Assembly (NCBI GenBank): GCA_015852425.1
Contig: JAAAIG010000331.1
Location: forward strand, 1 to 33,649
Direction: 5' to 3'
DNA length: 33,649 bases
From: Gryganskiella cystojenkinii
Taxonomy: Eukaryota; Mortierellomycota; Mortierellomycetes; Mortierellales; Mortierellaceae
Made by a program: the position numbers and the translations under genes. Every line of letters starts with the position of its first letter. Within the stretch, counting starts at the first letter, position 1. The notes under the pieces are model-generated. The model saw only the letters and a program-made list of their open reading frames with translations. It was not told where the DNA came from and did not search any database. Positions 11,301 to 21,899 of this stretch are shown here, piece by piece.

Positions 11301-11719
11301 AGGTCGAGACCACCAAACGTTGATGATGAAGAAGTATTTGGACTCGAGGGTGATCCAGATCGGTTTGGGGTCGCGCTTCGAGGAGCTGATGAGGCGACAT
11401 AGGATGAAGAAGGGGTAAACGCGGGTGTGGCGAACTGGGCGAATCCTCCGAGAGAAGCCATGGACAAGGACGAGCCTGTAGTGCTGGTGCTCGCCAACTC
11501 TGCTGCACGACTAGGCGAGGAGATGAAAGAGATTTGCAGATCGGATCCAATGATCAGATAATCAGATACTAAGATAAAGGGGATCCAGCTTGGTATCGAA
11601 GAACGAGAAGAAAAAGACGCCGCAGCGGTCTCTGGAGGGACCGTGGCTCGTGTTTTGTGTTACCTGCTGTTGGCGGCGCGCACATTTCCCTTGACGCGAG
11701 GGGTGGATTTTGGGGGCAT
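5323..11719 (-). CDS. LTN1: Listerin, RING E3 ubiquitin ligase of ribosome quality control
   Basis: Nine exons: 11719-11664, 11510-10928, 10782-10638, 10550-9974, 9883-9477, 9374-8507, 8417-7624, 7534-6363 and 6264-5323. Every junction has GT/AG ends and keeps phase, giving about 1847 aa (human 1766, yeast Rkr1 1562). Listerin binds 60S subunits carrying stalled nascent chains and ubiquitinates the chain. The N-terminus MPPKSTPRVKGNVRAANS, followed after the first splice by SRAAEL, matches the family start. VRALEDLEKWV and VDRRVRLMTNNVHFLL begin the HEAT-like helical solenoid. EKTPETLSD in the 145-nt exon 3 and AVLGYLLAWKL before the last exon are conserved landmarks. The C-terminal RING (residues ~1797-1843) keeps eight ligands: C1797, C1800, C1816, C1819, H1824, C1827, C1840, C1843. 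Intron 8 has a TACTAAC branch site. It is transcribed divergently from BUD23. Confidence 0.96.
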
Positions 11720-12169
11720 TGCTCCGGGAATGTAAAGATGAGGTAAAGATGAAGAAAACAGAGGATGTGACAATGGGAGAGAGAGGAGAGAGAGGAGAGA
11801 GGGGTTGAGGATGAAGAAGAGATTAAACCGAGGCAATAGCGATAAATATGTTTCTTTTGAGAATGGCGCCCAATGGACCGACTGGAGAGAAGTACAAAGA
11901 AACCCACAGAAAAAGGCGCCACCACCCTGGGAAACAACGAGAGCTTTTTTTTTTTCGAGACTGCGGCAATGATTAGGACAATGGCCGCGAAAAAGGGAGT
12001 GACGTCTCTGTATTTATATGCCGTTCGAGGCAACAATTTTTTTTTTTTTTAACTCCTTTGTGAGGGTGCAAGCCCAAGAAGAAACAAACCCTAAAAAAGA
12101 GGTTGATCAGGTTTTTTTTATTTTTTTTTTTTGCATCAATTTCATTCTCTCTGTATACAACATCACATC
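11720..12169. promoter_or_regulatory. Divergent promoter between LTN1 and BUD23
   Basis: 450 bp separate the two start codons. It holds GA-rich repeats at about 11780-11805, two GGCGCC palindromes near 11864 and 11919, and several poly-T runs nearer BUD23. It must contain both 5' UTRs and core promoters. Shared regulation of the two ribosome-linked genes is inference. Confidence 0.6.
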
Positions 12170-13460
12170 ATGTCGCGGCCCGAACACCAAGCGCCACCAG
12201 AGATTGTAATTGCAACAGCACAGGACATGGACTCACCCACATGCGTTTTTTTTTTTTCTTTTTTTAATTGTCCGTTGGACTTGACCGTTGCACTTATTTT
12301 AGACTGACCATTTCTGTATCCTCTTTTACACTTTATAGGTCTATGGAGGAGACGAGGCAGCCAAATATACCGGAAAGTACGTTCACTGCACTGGATTATA
12401 GAACTTGGAGCATCATCGATCCAGTACCAACTAGTACTTGGTTATTCCCACTGAAAACTCACCTCGGCATGCTGACGATCTATCCCCCTCTTTTTTTTTT
12501 TTTCTTTCTCCCATCTAACCTTGATCCAACAGCTCTCGTATTGCCGCTATTCAGGCAGAGATGGCCGGACGTGCCGTCGAATTGTTGAACTTGCCCGAGG
12601 GATACTCTGGATTCATTCTCGATGTCGGTTGTGGATCTGGACTCAGTGGTGAGGTTCTGGATGAGGAGGGTCATGTCTGGGTCGGTTTCGATATCGCGCC
12701 AGCCATGTTGGAAGTCGCTCTCGAACAGGAGGCCACTGGTGATCTCTTCTTACAGGATGCTGGACAAGGTATGGCCTTCCGTCCTGGTACTTTTGACGGA
12801 TGCATCTCGATTTCGGTGCTTCAATGGCTCTGTAACGCGGACAAGACCTCGCATCACCCCAAGGCCCGTCTCATGCGGTTCTTCTCGACTCTTTACTCGT
12901 CCTTGAGGAGAGGCGCACGTGCCATCTTTCAGTTTTACCCCGAGAACGATGATCAGGTCAAGATGATCATGGACTGTGCAGTCCGTTGTGGTTTCGAGGG
13001 TGGTCTCGTCGTCGATTACCCCAACTCGAAGAAAGCCAAAAAGTTTTATCTGTGCTTGTTTGCAGGACAAGAGGTCAACGGTCAAAAGCTTATCATGCCC
13101 ACGGCCTTGGGTGGAGATGAGGATGGCGAGCCCAACGAGAGTGGCGTCCAATATACCGCAAAGAAGTAAGTTGGTCGTTGGAATCAGAGTCGGGTGGTGG
13201 GAGGATATGAAGAATGATACGTCCTGATGTACTCTGGTAATCGAGACTGACACTCCATTTTTATTTATTTTTATTTTTATTTATCTTTCTGTGTTATCTG
13301 CTGATCTTGTAGGAGAGACGGCCGTATGAAGTCCAGCAAGCGCAAGCCTTCAAAGGACAAGAACTGGGTCTTGAAGAAGAAGGATCAACTGCGTGCCAAG
13401 GGTGACAAGACGGCCAACGACTCCAAATTCACTGCCCGTAAACGTCGTCCCAAGTTCTAA
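12170..13460 (+). CDS. BUD23: 18S rRNA (guanine-N7)-methyltransferase Bud23
   Basis: Four exons: 12170-12205, 12339-12376, 12533-13165 and 13313-13460, all in phase with GT/AG introns, giving 284 aa (human 281). The enzyme uses S-adenosylmethionine to make m7G in the 18S rRNA of the 40S subunit, acting with Trm112 in nucleus and nucleolus. The start MSRPEHQAPPEI is nearly identical to the family start and fixes the 36-nt first exon. Exon 2 adds VYGGDEAAKYTGN. DVGCGSG (residues 55-61) is SAM motif I; DGCISISVLQWLCNA and VVDYPNSKKAKKFYLCLF are family signatures. The last exon gives the basic tail, with NWVLKKKDQLRAKG and a C-terminal RKRRPKF. The donor after AAGAA at 13165 lies immediately before an in-frame TAA, so failure to splice would end the protein without its basic tail. 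Confidence 0.97.
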
Positions 13461-13955
13461 AAGCTCACTTTTTTACGCCGTTCGCTATTCAAGATTCCCC
13501 TCCAAATACTTGGCTCCGTTGTTCGCTGTTCCTTTTCCTTTCAGACAGAACTTGAGCATAATCCTCCTTGTATTAGACATTCGTCTCCTCATATTCGCAT
13601 TTCTTTTTTCTTAGTATCTCTTACCCTCACAAACTTTTGTAATTTTACCTATCACATCCAAGCATCGAATACACAAGATTGCCCACTTTTTTTTGCAACG
13701 AAATTTTTTTTTCCCAAAATGATCTGTGATGGATCGAGATCGGTTGCTGAAGATGACCGTTTATTGACTATCCGAAAGAGAGGTTATGATACATATATAT
13801 ATATATAAACTGTAACAAGAAATAAGAGTTTGGGGGAGATAAACATGAGTTACATTAAGAAGTGGAGGGAGAGCATGAGAATGTTGGAAGGGGTATCATA
13901 ACAAAAAAAAAGTCATTACAGTCATTAAAAAAGTGGGTTATGCCACCATTTTTTT
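13461..13955. other. Convergent 3' spacer with AT repeat
   Basis: Holds the BUD23 3' UTR and that of the oppositely oriented carrier gene. Contains an (AT)n run at 13793-13807 and a minus-strand AATAAA (TTTATT, 13760-13765), about 190 nt beyond the carrier stop. No gene is visible. Confidence 0.5.
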
Positions 13956-15835
13956 TCAAGCCGAGGGTCCTCCTCCTGCAGCCAGGTTACGAAACATTTC
14001 AAACCCGGCCGTGGTCAGGGTGACACCAGGAACCGTCCAGAGGATCCTTGGGCCCAATCCGCGGACTATGGTTCGGAAGAGCGTCGACTGACTGTTTTTC
14101 AGGCTATTGGAAGTCGTGGCAGTAGATGTAGTCAGGTTCGAGTTCGTGTTCGTCATGGTAAGGTTCATATCGTTGCCATTTCTCATTGACAATGAAAGGC
14201 TATTTTTTGGTGGCAATGAAAACTGGGTATAGAGGTCGGCACCACCGCTGTAGGCGACCGAGGGTGGTGGCGCCGTGATAGCCGGAAGGGTGGACATGGC
14301 CGTATATCCTTTGAGAGGAGCCTTGGAAAGGTACTGGTGATGAACACCACTGGATCGGAAAGGCATCAAACTCGTGGTCGCAAAAGTCGCATGTTGACTA
14401 GGTTGCCAGGGCAAACTCGAGAGCGTCTGACTCGCGACCATGGATGTACTCGACATGAGCGTCTTGAGCTGAGGCGAGACAAACGTTGGGAGCCTGAGAT
14501 GGCTCGGTGCGCTGGATGAGGTCGAAGACGCGACCATGGTCAGCGCAGACGGGTACACACTCCTTGTGGGCGAGACGGGACTGATTGGCGATTTTGGTGA
14601 GCCAGGGATGGAGAGCAACGATTGCTGATACTGCTGCGGTTGCAACAGGCTCGCAATCGAGACCGGTCGCTTCATCGCGGAGGCTCCACTCCGTCTTGCC
14701 AGATAAGCAGTTTCGGGCTCAGTTACCGTCACAGATGTCGAAGACGCAACATGACGGGACTGAAAACGAGCCCAGGTGAGATCACGGACCGCAGAGGCTG
14801 TCTGACAAATCGTCGAGGAGATTGCGACCGCGCTCGCAACACACATCATATAGGTCCCCGGGGTCAATCGCTTATTTTCATCGGGCGACAAGGACGACGA
14901 TGCGATCTCGCGAGAAAAGAGCTCGGTCAGGATTTCGTAATAATCTCTTGTCTCTGAGGAGAGGAAACAACGAGCTACATGCTTGCATTGCTCATAGGTC
15001 GCGAAATAAAGCATTGTGTAGGGCAGAAGAGACGTGAACGATTTCGTGTAACCCGACCACAAACCAGCAGGGCCCTCACTACCGGTACAGATTTGCTTTG
15101 CGAACCGATAAGCATCCTGGAGTGTAAGGGGCAAAGGTCCCAGGGTTGGATGGTTTGCCATGGATTGGAGCTTGTTCATGGGTGCCCAAATTAGATTACC
15201 CGAAGCTTTGGCCATCATCCCACCCAAAAGATGTGTCTCAATATGATGATATTGGAATAAATTAGAGACTCCAGCACTCTGGGCCAGATATTGGAGTCCG
15301 TGTTTGGAAGCGTCGTAGGTGGAGAGAAAGAGTGTCAAGGCAGGAACCTGGAAGATGAGCGCAAAAGAGACTCCTCTATAGATACCGCGCCAGACAGGGA
15401 CGCGATCATTGTGATTGTAAAGACCCGCTCTGATAGTTGGGTGATTGTAAAGACGATAGGGTCCTCCTGTCTTTTGTTGCTGTCGATATTGGTAGTGGTA
15501 TTGCAGCTGCTGTCGAATACCGTTCAAGATTTGCTCCAGTCGTGGAACGATGCCCGCAGGAACACCTTGGGAGGACTGGATCGAAACCTTGACATTGTCC
15601 ACTATTCAAGGTGCGTGGATTAAAAAAATGATAATTATAGGGTGTCAATGCGAGTGTACAACTGAGTGTCTGTGTGTGTGCGTTTGTGAAAGGCGAGAGC
15701 GGTCGAAAGAGAGAGACAGAGAAAGATTGTTTAGGCGAAGAGGGGGAGGGGGTGCTTACAGGGGTGGACAAGGATCCTCGCGCAAAAGGCGGCTGCAGCA
15801 GAGGTTGAGAGGTTGATCGAGGTGTCGCTGGGCAT
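13956..15835 (-). CDS. Divergent mitochondrial carrier family (SLC25) protein with large insertion
   Basis: Two exons, 15835-15760 and 15601-13956, give 573 aa; the usual family length is about 300. The long frame alone lacks an ATG. Joining the 76-nt first exon supplies MPSDTSINLSTSAAAAFCAR and recreates the repeat-1 signature HPLDNVKV, with P25, D27 and K30 of PX[DE]XX[KR] at the end of helix 1. WRGIYRG and FLSTYDASK follow. Repeat 2 has a weak signature (APMNKLQ) and ends GLWSGYTKSFTSLLPY...YFATYEQ. Repeat 3 is split: helix 5 and SAVRDLTWARFQSR (proline lost), then about 215 Ser/Thr/Pro-rich residues (roughly 313-530), then GLGPRILWTVPGVTLTTAGF closing the fold. Such proteins move metabolites across the inner mitochondrial membrane; degraded signatures make the substrate unpredictable. 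Confidence 0.8.
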
Positions 15836-18405
15836 GTTTGTTCCAGACTGCTGCACACGCTCAAGTTTCTGTATGTGCAACCCTGTCACAGATACTCGAT
15901 TGGGAAGGTACAGTGCAAGGGGGTTGGTGTTTGTGAGAAGTGGGTTAGGCTGGGGTGGCGGTGCCCTGGTGTGGTTAAAAAGGTGTTTGGTGGCCGGGGG
16001 AGAGGTGTGGGCAGATACGAGGCAGTGTTATGTGTTGTGGGGGTTAAAGAAGAGTGAAAAGAGAGAGAGAGAGAAGGTGACGTTGGTTCAGGAGTGCGTG
16101 CTGGACAGATTGCTTAGGAGGTACAATAAAATGTTAGGAAAGGGGAGTATATTAAAAAAAACGGATGTTTTGCCACGAGGTAAAGTCAGTAGGAAAAGAG
16201 AGCCCCACCGGGAAAGGTGAAAAAAGAGGGAGGGCAAAAGGAATACGGAGAGTGAAAGAGAGAATAGGATAGGGACAGAGTACGAGAGAGATGGGCGGAA
16301 GGTCATAGATGACAAAGACGGTTTACGATTGCTGTTTTCATAAAACACCTTTTTGTCACTGCCGATGCACCACGAGAATGAAAACCAGACAAAGGGGACA
16401 AACAGGGAGAAAGGGAGAAGAGGAGAACAAGTCCAAGGGAAATCAAGTGGACCTTATTATGTCGTATTATTGTAATATTGGAGACGATCAAAAAACGGGG
16501 TCAGAAAGGATACTTGCTCACAAGCAGCTCGTTGTTGTGTTGTGTTGTTTTTTAGGTTGTTTTTTTTGTGGTGTCAACTCCGTCAATTTGCACGTCGAAG
16601 CAAATCCGACCGACCCGGCAAATGGCTTTCTATAGATTTCGAGGAGACAACCTTGTTTGTTTTTTCGGTGTCCTCTCCTAAGATAGATATAGAGCTGAAT
16701 GGGCACTCTTCGGGAGTTTTGGATCTTGTCAAGGAAAGAGAGATGAAAGATGGCAAACACAAAACAAAAGGATTCGACCTTATGCGTAGAGTGGTAATCG
16801 TCCTTGCATTCCCTTTGGATCAAAAGGAGGTTTTGTTGTGGAAGAGCAAAAAGGAAAAAAAAAGAAAAAGAAATGCTATACTTGAGATTTATGGTCTGGG
16901 TAAACCATCATGCGTGTTCATTTTAGGCCTGCATGGTTACTGCATGAATAAACAAATAACCATGGGCATGCATGGCAAAATGCCAGGGAGAGAGAGATTG
17001 AAGGAGTGAAAAGGACGTAAGAGAAAAGAGTCCCGATGTGATGGTATCAGAATCGACCATGTACCCAAAGGACAGAGTGAACCAGGACGAGATAGGACGG
17101 AAAGCAAGGACAGAAGACGACAAACAAACGTCGATCCACAAACAACGTCTACGCGCAGAACGCGTTTTGCCTGGTCTTTACTATAGGCGCGAAGCACAAG
17201 AGAATGGATGTGTCCCAATTGTTCTCCGAGTCTTCATTTCTGTGCTCTTGAAAAACGTATTTCACACGTTGACGAAGGACCAACAGAGAGCCCAACTAGA
17301 TCTCGAGCTCGAATTCGCGGAGGACCCTTCTGTACGTCGTTCAATTTTGGTGGCCAAACAGTCTCTTTTTTATAAGTTTTATTCTTTTTTTTTGCTTCTA
17401 AGGGTTATGTTTGTAGTTTCGTGCTTGGGTCCTCTGAGGATCAAAAGAAAGGGTTTTGTCTATGTGACTGCGACTGCGCCCAGTATGAAAAGCGATTAAA
17501 GAACTCAATCCTGACGAAACGCGGATGAATAGATATTCGATCATAGGACGACGTGTTGGTTGCTGTCGGCCACCGATTGTTTAGACAAAGTCTTTTCATC
17601 TACATGAAGATGTCCGATTGACTCAACTGGCCCCTAGGCCGATTGTTCATTCTACATGGTTCTTTAAGCACTCGATGACTGACATCGCGCATAGTGACCC
17701 TCCTGCCACACTTCAACAGACACGACGATTTGTTTACCCCAATATCGACAGATGCCTCCAGGAGCTCGATAGAATCGGCTTTGGGGGTAAGGGAAGATTT
17801 GCTCGGGTGAACTGGTTGAAGAGAAGAACAATACAAGCCGGGTTCAAAAAACAGAGAGATTTTTTCTCTTTTGTCGCGGATTGGACCTTATGGTGTCACA
17901 GAATGACAGTGAAGAACGCGGGAAGTAAGTATAAACGAAAACGAATAAACAACTTTGATCGAATATCCGTCTTTTAGCAATGCGACTTGAAGAATGAGAA
18001 CACGTTCTCAAGTTGTAAAATCTCAGCATGTGCGTGTTCTTAAAAAGAACGTGAAAAGGGGATTTGCGTGAAAATCATCTGAAAAAGGGTCGTGTTTTGC
18101 TCGTGTGGGGGCTCTCATCCGTTCTCATCATCGAGCAGGGCGGACATGAGGGCATATTTTGAAAGTAACTAAACAATGTGGGTTGTTGTCATGCGGTCGT
18201 GTGCCACGCAAACAAGGTTCTGGGGAAAGAAAGGTTTTCTTTTCAGACCTCGTCATCGTTGCATTCCCCGCTCGTCACCCCCCCAAACCCCATTGCTTTT
18301 TATTCTTCACTAAATTACATTCACTTCCACATCCATCCTCTCCCTTCTTCACATTTACTCCATCGCCATCATCATATTCCCTCGCTCGGTGAAAGTATTT
18401 TTTGC
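15836..18405. other. Long spacer upstream of carrier and lipase genes
   Basis: 2.6 kb with no gene I can support. It should hold the divergent promoters of the carrier gene (left) and the lipase gene (right). The left part is G/A-rich and low-complexity. A 152-codon ATG frame at 17041-17499 and a frame at 17618-17977 match no known family and lack splice or domain support. CT-rich sequence at 18250-18400 resembles the promoters of other genes here. Confidence 0.4.
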
Positions 18406-21400
18406 ATGGCCAATGGAAAGAACCGGCTCTTCTGGCTTGCAAGCCTGGCCATCGCTTCCATCCCTCTGGCCGTGACCTTTTACGGTGTCTTTGCAGACCG
18501 CAAATGGGTCACCATCCTCTCATTTACCCTCTTTCTCATCTGTCTCATCCTCTCCACTTGCACATTTGTCTCCTGGAAGACTGTCCGCTTCTCGACCCCA
18601 ATCATTCTCCAGATCCTCCGAGCACTCTCTCTCGCCCTTACACCGCTCGCTCACATTCTCCGAGGGATCCCCGTTCTCGGAAAGGTCACGAATGGTTCCA
18701 TCAAACTCATCTTTTGGTCCTGGTTCATCATTCTCATGCTCTCTGATGTCCTTGTCCGAAAACTCCTCAAGGCCTTTGTCGGTCTCCACGAGTCCAGTGC
18801 TGGTCAATACTCCCTCGTCAATGCCTGCGATACCAATTTCCAGCCTTGTGGCGAGTTTGGCAAGGTCCTCGACAAGGAAAAGATTCGTCGGATCGAGGAA
18901 GGTGGACATGACTTTGAGCGGGATCATGATTACGACGAACGCAAGGTCACCATCAAGCCTCGACCCAACAGTGCATACAGACGTAGCAAGGAACGACCGA
19001 AATCAATGGACTACTCGTCTTCAAAATACAAGACTTCGGGCAAGGATGGGTCCGATCTGTCCTCGATGACAAGTGCAGACTGGGCCAAGGTTCTCGAGAT
19101 GGCCAACATTGACAAGTCGCGCTACGGTGGTGATGACTATGATACAACACAAGTGCACAGCCAAAAACGTAATCCAGGAGACAGTCAGGAACAAGGGGGG
19201 CAGACCAAGAATCAATTTTCAGGAGCAGATCGGCCACGGTACTCTCAACCGATCGCCACAACACTCGCCATGGTCTCAAAGCTCGTCTACGAAGATGTAC
19301 CCATCATCAGGCATGAACTCGCACGTTCTGGATACGATCTTCATTCCTTTCGAGCCATCGCCTACAGGGTAAAGAATGTGTTATCTGAGAAAAAAAAACA
19401 AAAAAAAAGCGAAAAAAAAAGAAAATGTTGGGGCAGAAGAAGAAACCCCGCATGTGGTCGGTCCAAAAGGGCCATGCAGAAGATCGTGCGCCTTATCCAG
19501 ACAAAGGAGCATTTCCTTTTCCCTCCCGCGCATCACCCCCTAACTTTCTTTTTCTTCTTGGCTATTTTAGAACACATGTGGATTCATTGTACAAAAGGGA
19601 CGCAACATCATCCTGGTCTTTCGAGGAACGGATCCACTGAACATTCAACACGCATGGACAGATTTACAGTCCCGTCTGGCTCCGATCCAAACTTCAGACG
19701 ACCCCCCACTCCCGCTGGGGAGATGTCACCAAGGAATGTACAATGCGCTCGGGAAATCAGACAATTTTCTTTTACCCTCTGAGGAATTGGCTCAGCAGCA
19801 GCGAGAACTGAGCCGGCGACGGATCCGGAGAAACAGTAATAGTCTGGACTGGGACGACGTCGAATACCCGCCCCAGCCGTTATACGACGATTTGAGTCCA
19901 GCTTCATCCTTCCGGTCGGAAGTGTCCAAAGCAGGAACACTCAACTTGGAGCTCTCTAACCAGTCCATTTACCAGACCTTGGTGACTTCGATTCGTGCCG
20001 CCTACCTACTCATCAAATTCTTGGTAGTCGGTCTGTTCACACATGTTGCCGATCCTGTGGATTATCGGTTCGCAGGCGAAGTTAGAGACTTGAGTGCGTT
20101 CGCTCAAGCCTGTCGTTGGGTCGATGGATTGAGGCTCGAGCATGCTGAAAAGGAGTTCAAACGGATGGTCCAATCTGGTCAACAGCCCAACGCTGGATCT
20201 CGGGCCATAACTCGGAGCAACAGTTTGGGCGGTCTCTCGCAGGACGATGGCCTTGAAGACATTGACGGAAACACTAATTTTCCTAGGCGGAGACCAAGTA
20301 TAACATCTCACGGGTCATTCAGAGCAACTACTAGAAGACTCTCCATCACAGGACTGAACCAGTCAGGACAAGGTCATCATCGCAGACGGCTTTCCGGCTA
20401 CAACTCTGATAACAAGGACTCATTCCAATCGGTCGGGTCCTGGAGGAATATTGGAAACACAATCCTCGATATTTACAACAACCAGTACAGGAACGAGCAG
20501 GATGGCAATATCAAGCGAAAAAAGCTTCGGTTTTACATCTGTGGGCACAGTCTCGGAGGTGGTCTGGCGACCATCTTTTTGGCAAAGATGGTGCAATGTG
20601 GATCACCGCTGCTGGATATCTTTTCTGGCCTTTACACGTAAGAGTCAACCTTTGCTGCATAAGTTTTAGCTTTTTTATTAAGTGCTTACGATCATCCATT
20701 TAACGTTTCAATTTTTCTTTTTTGTCTTTCCTAGTTATGGATGCCCCAAGATTGGCGACAAGGATTTCAGTCACGCCTTTGGAGCCAAACTCGCCTGCAA
20801 GATGTTCCACCATGTGCATAACAACGACATCTTTGCCCGTGTGCCGTTCTGGGGAGCGTACGAGACGCCGCCAGGGACTCTGGTCTTTATCGACTCTTCA
20901 AGGACTCTCACCCTTTACCCACCGGATTCTGTCACGCTGATGCCTGTACCTGTTCGAGGCATTTCGTTTATGCATCTTTCAGGAATGTTGAACGTTCGGG
21001 TTATTATGCGAATGCGCAAGGAATCGTGGCTCCGAATCCTTGAACGTATTGTCCTGCCGTTCTTTTTGAACGACCATTTCCCAGGAGATTACGTCAAGGG
21101 ATTGGCCGAGGGCAAGATCGAGATTGTGGTTCAGGATACTGCATTTTATGGTGGGATCGACGAGGCCGAGACTGGAAGCCCTACTCAAACCGGTTATTTT
21201 TCCTTCTTGAGTCGTGGTCAAAAGAAACGAGTTACGAAAGTAGTACCTGCTCCTGGGCCGGTCTCGAACAAACCCAGCAATTACGGAAGGACCTCAGCCG
21301 AAGCCAAGAAACGAATGTCGTTCTTTGAAAGGGGCAAGAGCCCAAAGGGGACAATGACAACCGAACCCCTGTCTGCCGACAATGACAGTGGTTATGGACA

Positions 21401-21722
21401 AGGGAGCCGCGGCGATGAGTTTGATGCCACCAAGGTCCGGCGCCGGATTGTCAAATATACCTATCATCAAGACGAGGATGAGAACGAGAAGCATATGAAC
21501 AGATGGCCAAAAACTATACCCGATGATACCGATGGTGATCGAGAAGGATCGATGCGATGGAAGGAACTCTCACCCGAAGCGAGTCCAGGACGACCAACCC
21601 ACCGCAGGTCCTTGTCCTCTTCACTTTCCAACCGATCATATTCAACGACGCAAAAGGGACGAAGGAGAAGTGTATCTCGTCAGCCCAGAGGCGAAGTCTC
21701 TATGCTCGAGATCAATGCTTAA
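18406..21722 (+). CDS. Membrane class-3 lipase, diacylglycerol-lipase-like
   Basis: Three exons, 18406-19368, 19571-20637 and 20735-21722, in phase, give 1005 aa. Four hydrophobic segments lie near the N-terminus (about residues 8-29, 35-57, 66-85, 99-117), recalling the four-helix anchor of sn-1 diacylglycerol lipases. The lipase-3 fold follows: NTCGFIV and LVFRGTDP (residues 336-343), HQGMYNALG, then the nucleophile elbow GHSLGGG with Ser648. TYGCPKIGD leads to VHNNDIFARVPF with probable catalytic Asp708, and NDHFPGDY with probable His791. Expected reaction: hydrolysis of an acyl ester of diacylglycerol or related lipids at a membrane; the exact substrate is inference. About 250 residues with Arg/Ser-rich stretches and one hydrophobic segment (AAYLLIKFLVVGLF) separate HQGM from the elbow. 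The C-terminal ~150 residues are polar and probably disordered. Confidence 0.9.
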
Positions 21723-21899
21723 AACTGCACTTTTTGTGCACTTTGTATCATACACCAATATACCACAAACAAACATGAGACGGAGGCAGTGTGAGGTACT
21801 GGAAGATCGATAATGAATTTTTTGGTATTGTACAATAGATGTGAAATCTAGGTTCTATGCTGTAGGTGGAATCTGATGATAATGATGTTATGATGGTAT

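Noticed and set aside
13793..13807. (AT)n run as a possible origin or recombination site
   Set aside because: A short simple repeat in a 3' spacer, with nothing else to support a function.
15291..16220. Plus-strand frames over the carrier start and upstream
   Set aside because: Antisense to the carrier exons or in G/A-rich low-complexity sequence, without domains.
17041..17499. 152-codon ATG frame in the spacer before the lipase
   Set aside because: No recognisable family, poly-F/L stretch from a T-rich tract, and no splice or promoter support; chance length is possible.
17618..17977. 119-codon plus-strand frame
   Set aside because: Looks slightly protein-like but matches no family known to me and has no supporting context.
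18178..18405. N-terminal extension of the lipase frame
   Set aside because: Lacks a good start and reads through a CT-rich leader; the ATG at 18406 directly precedes the first membrane helix.
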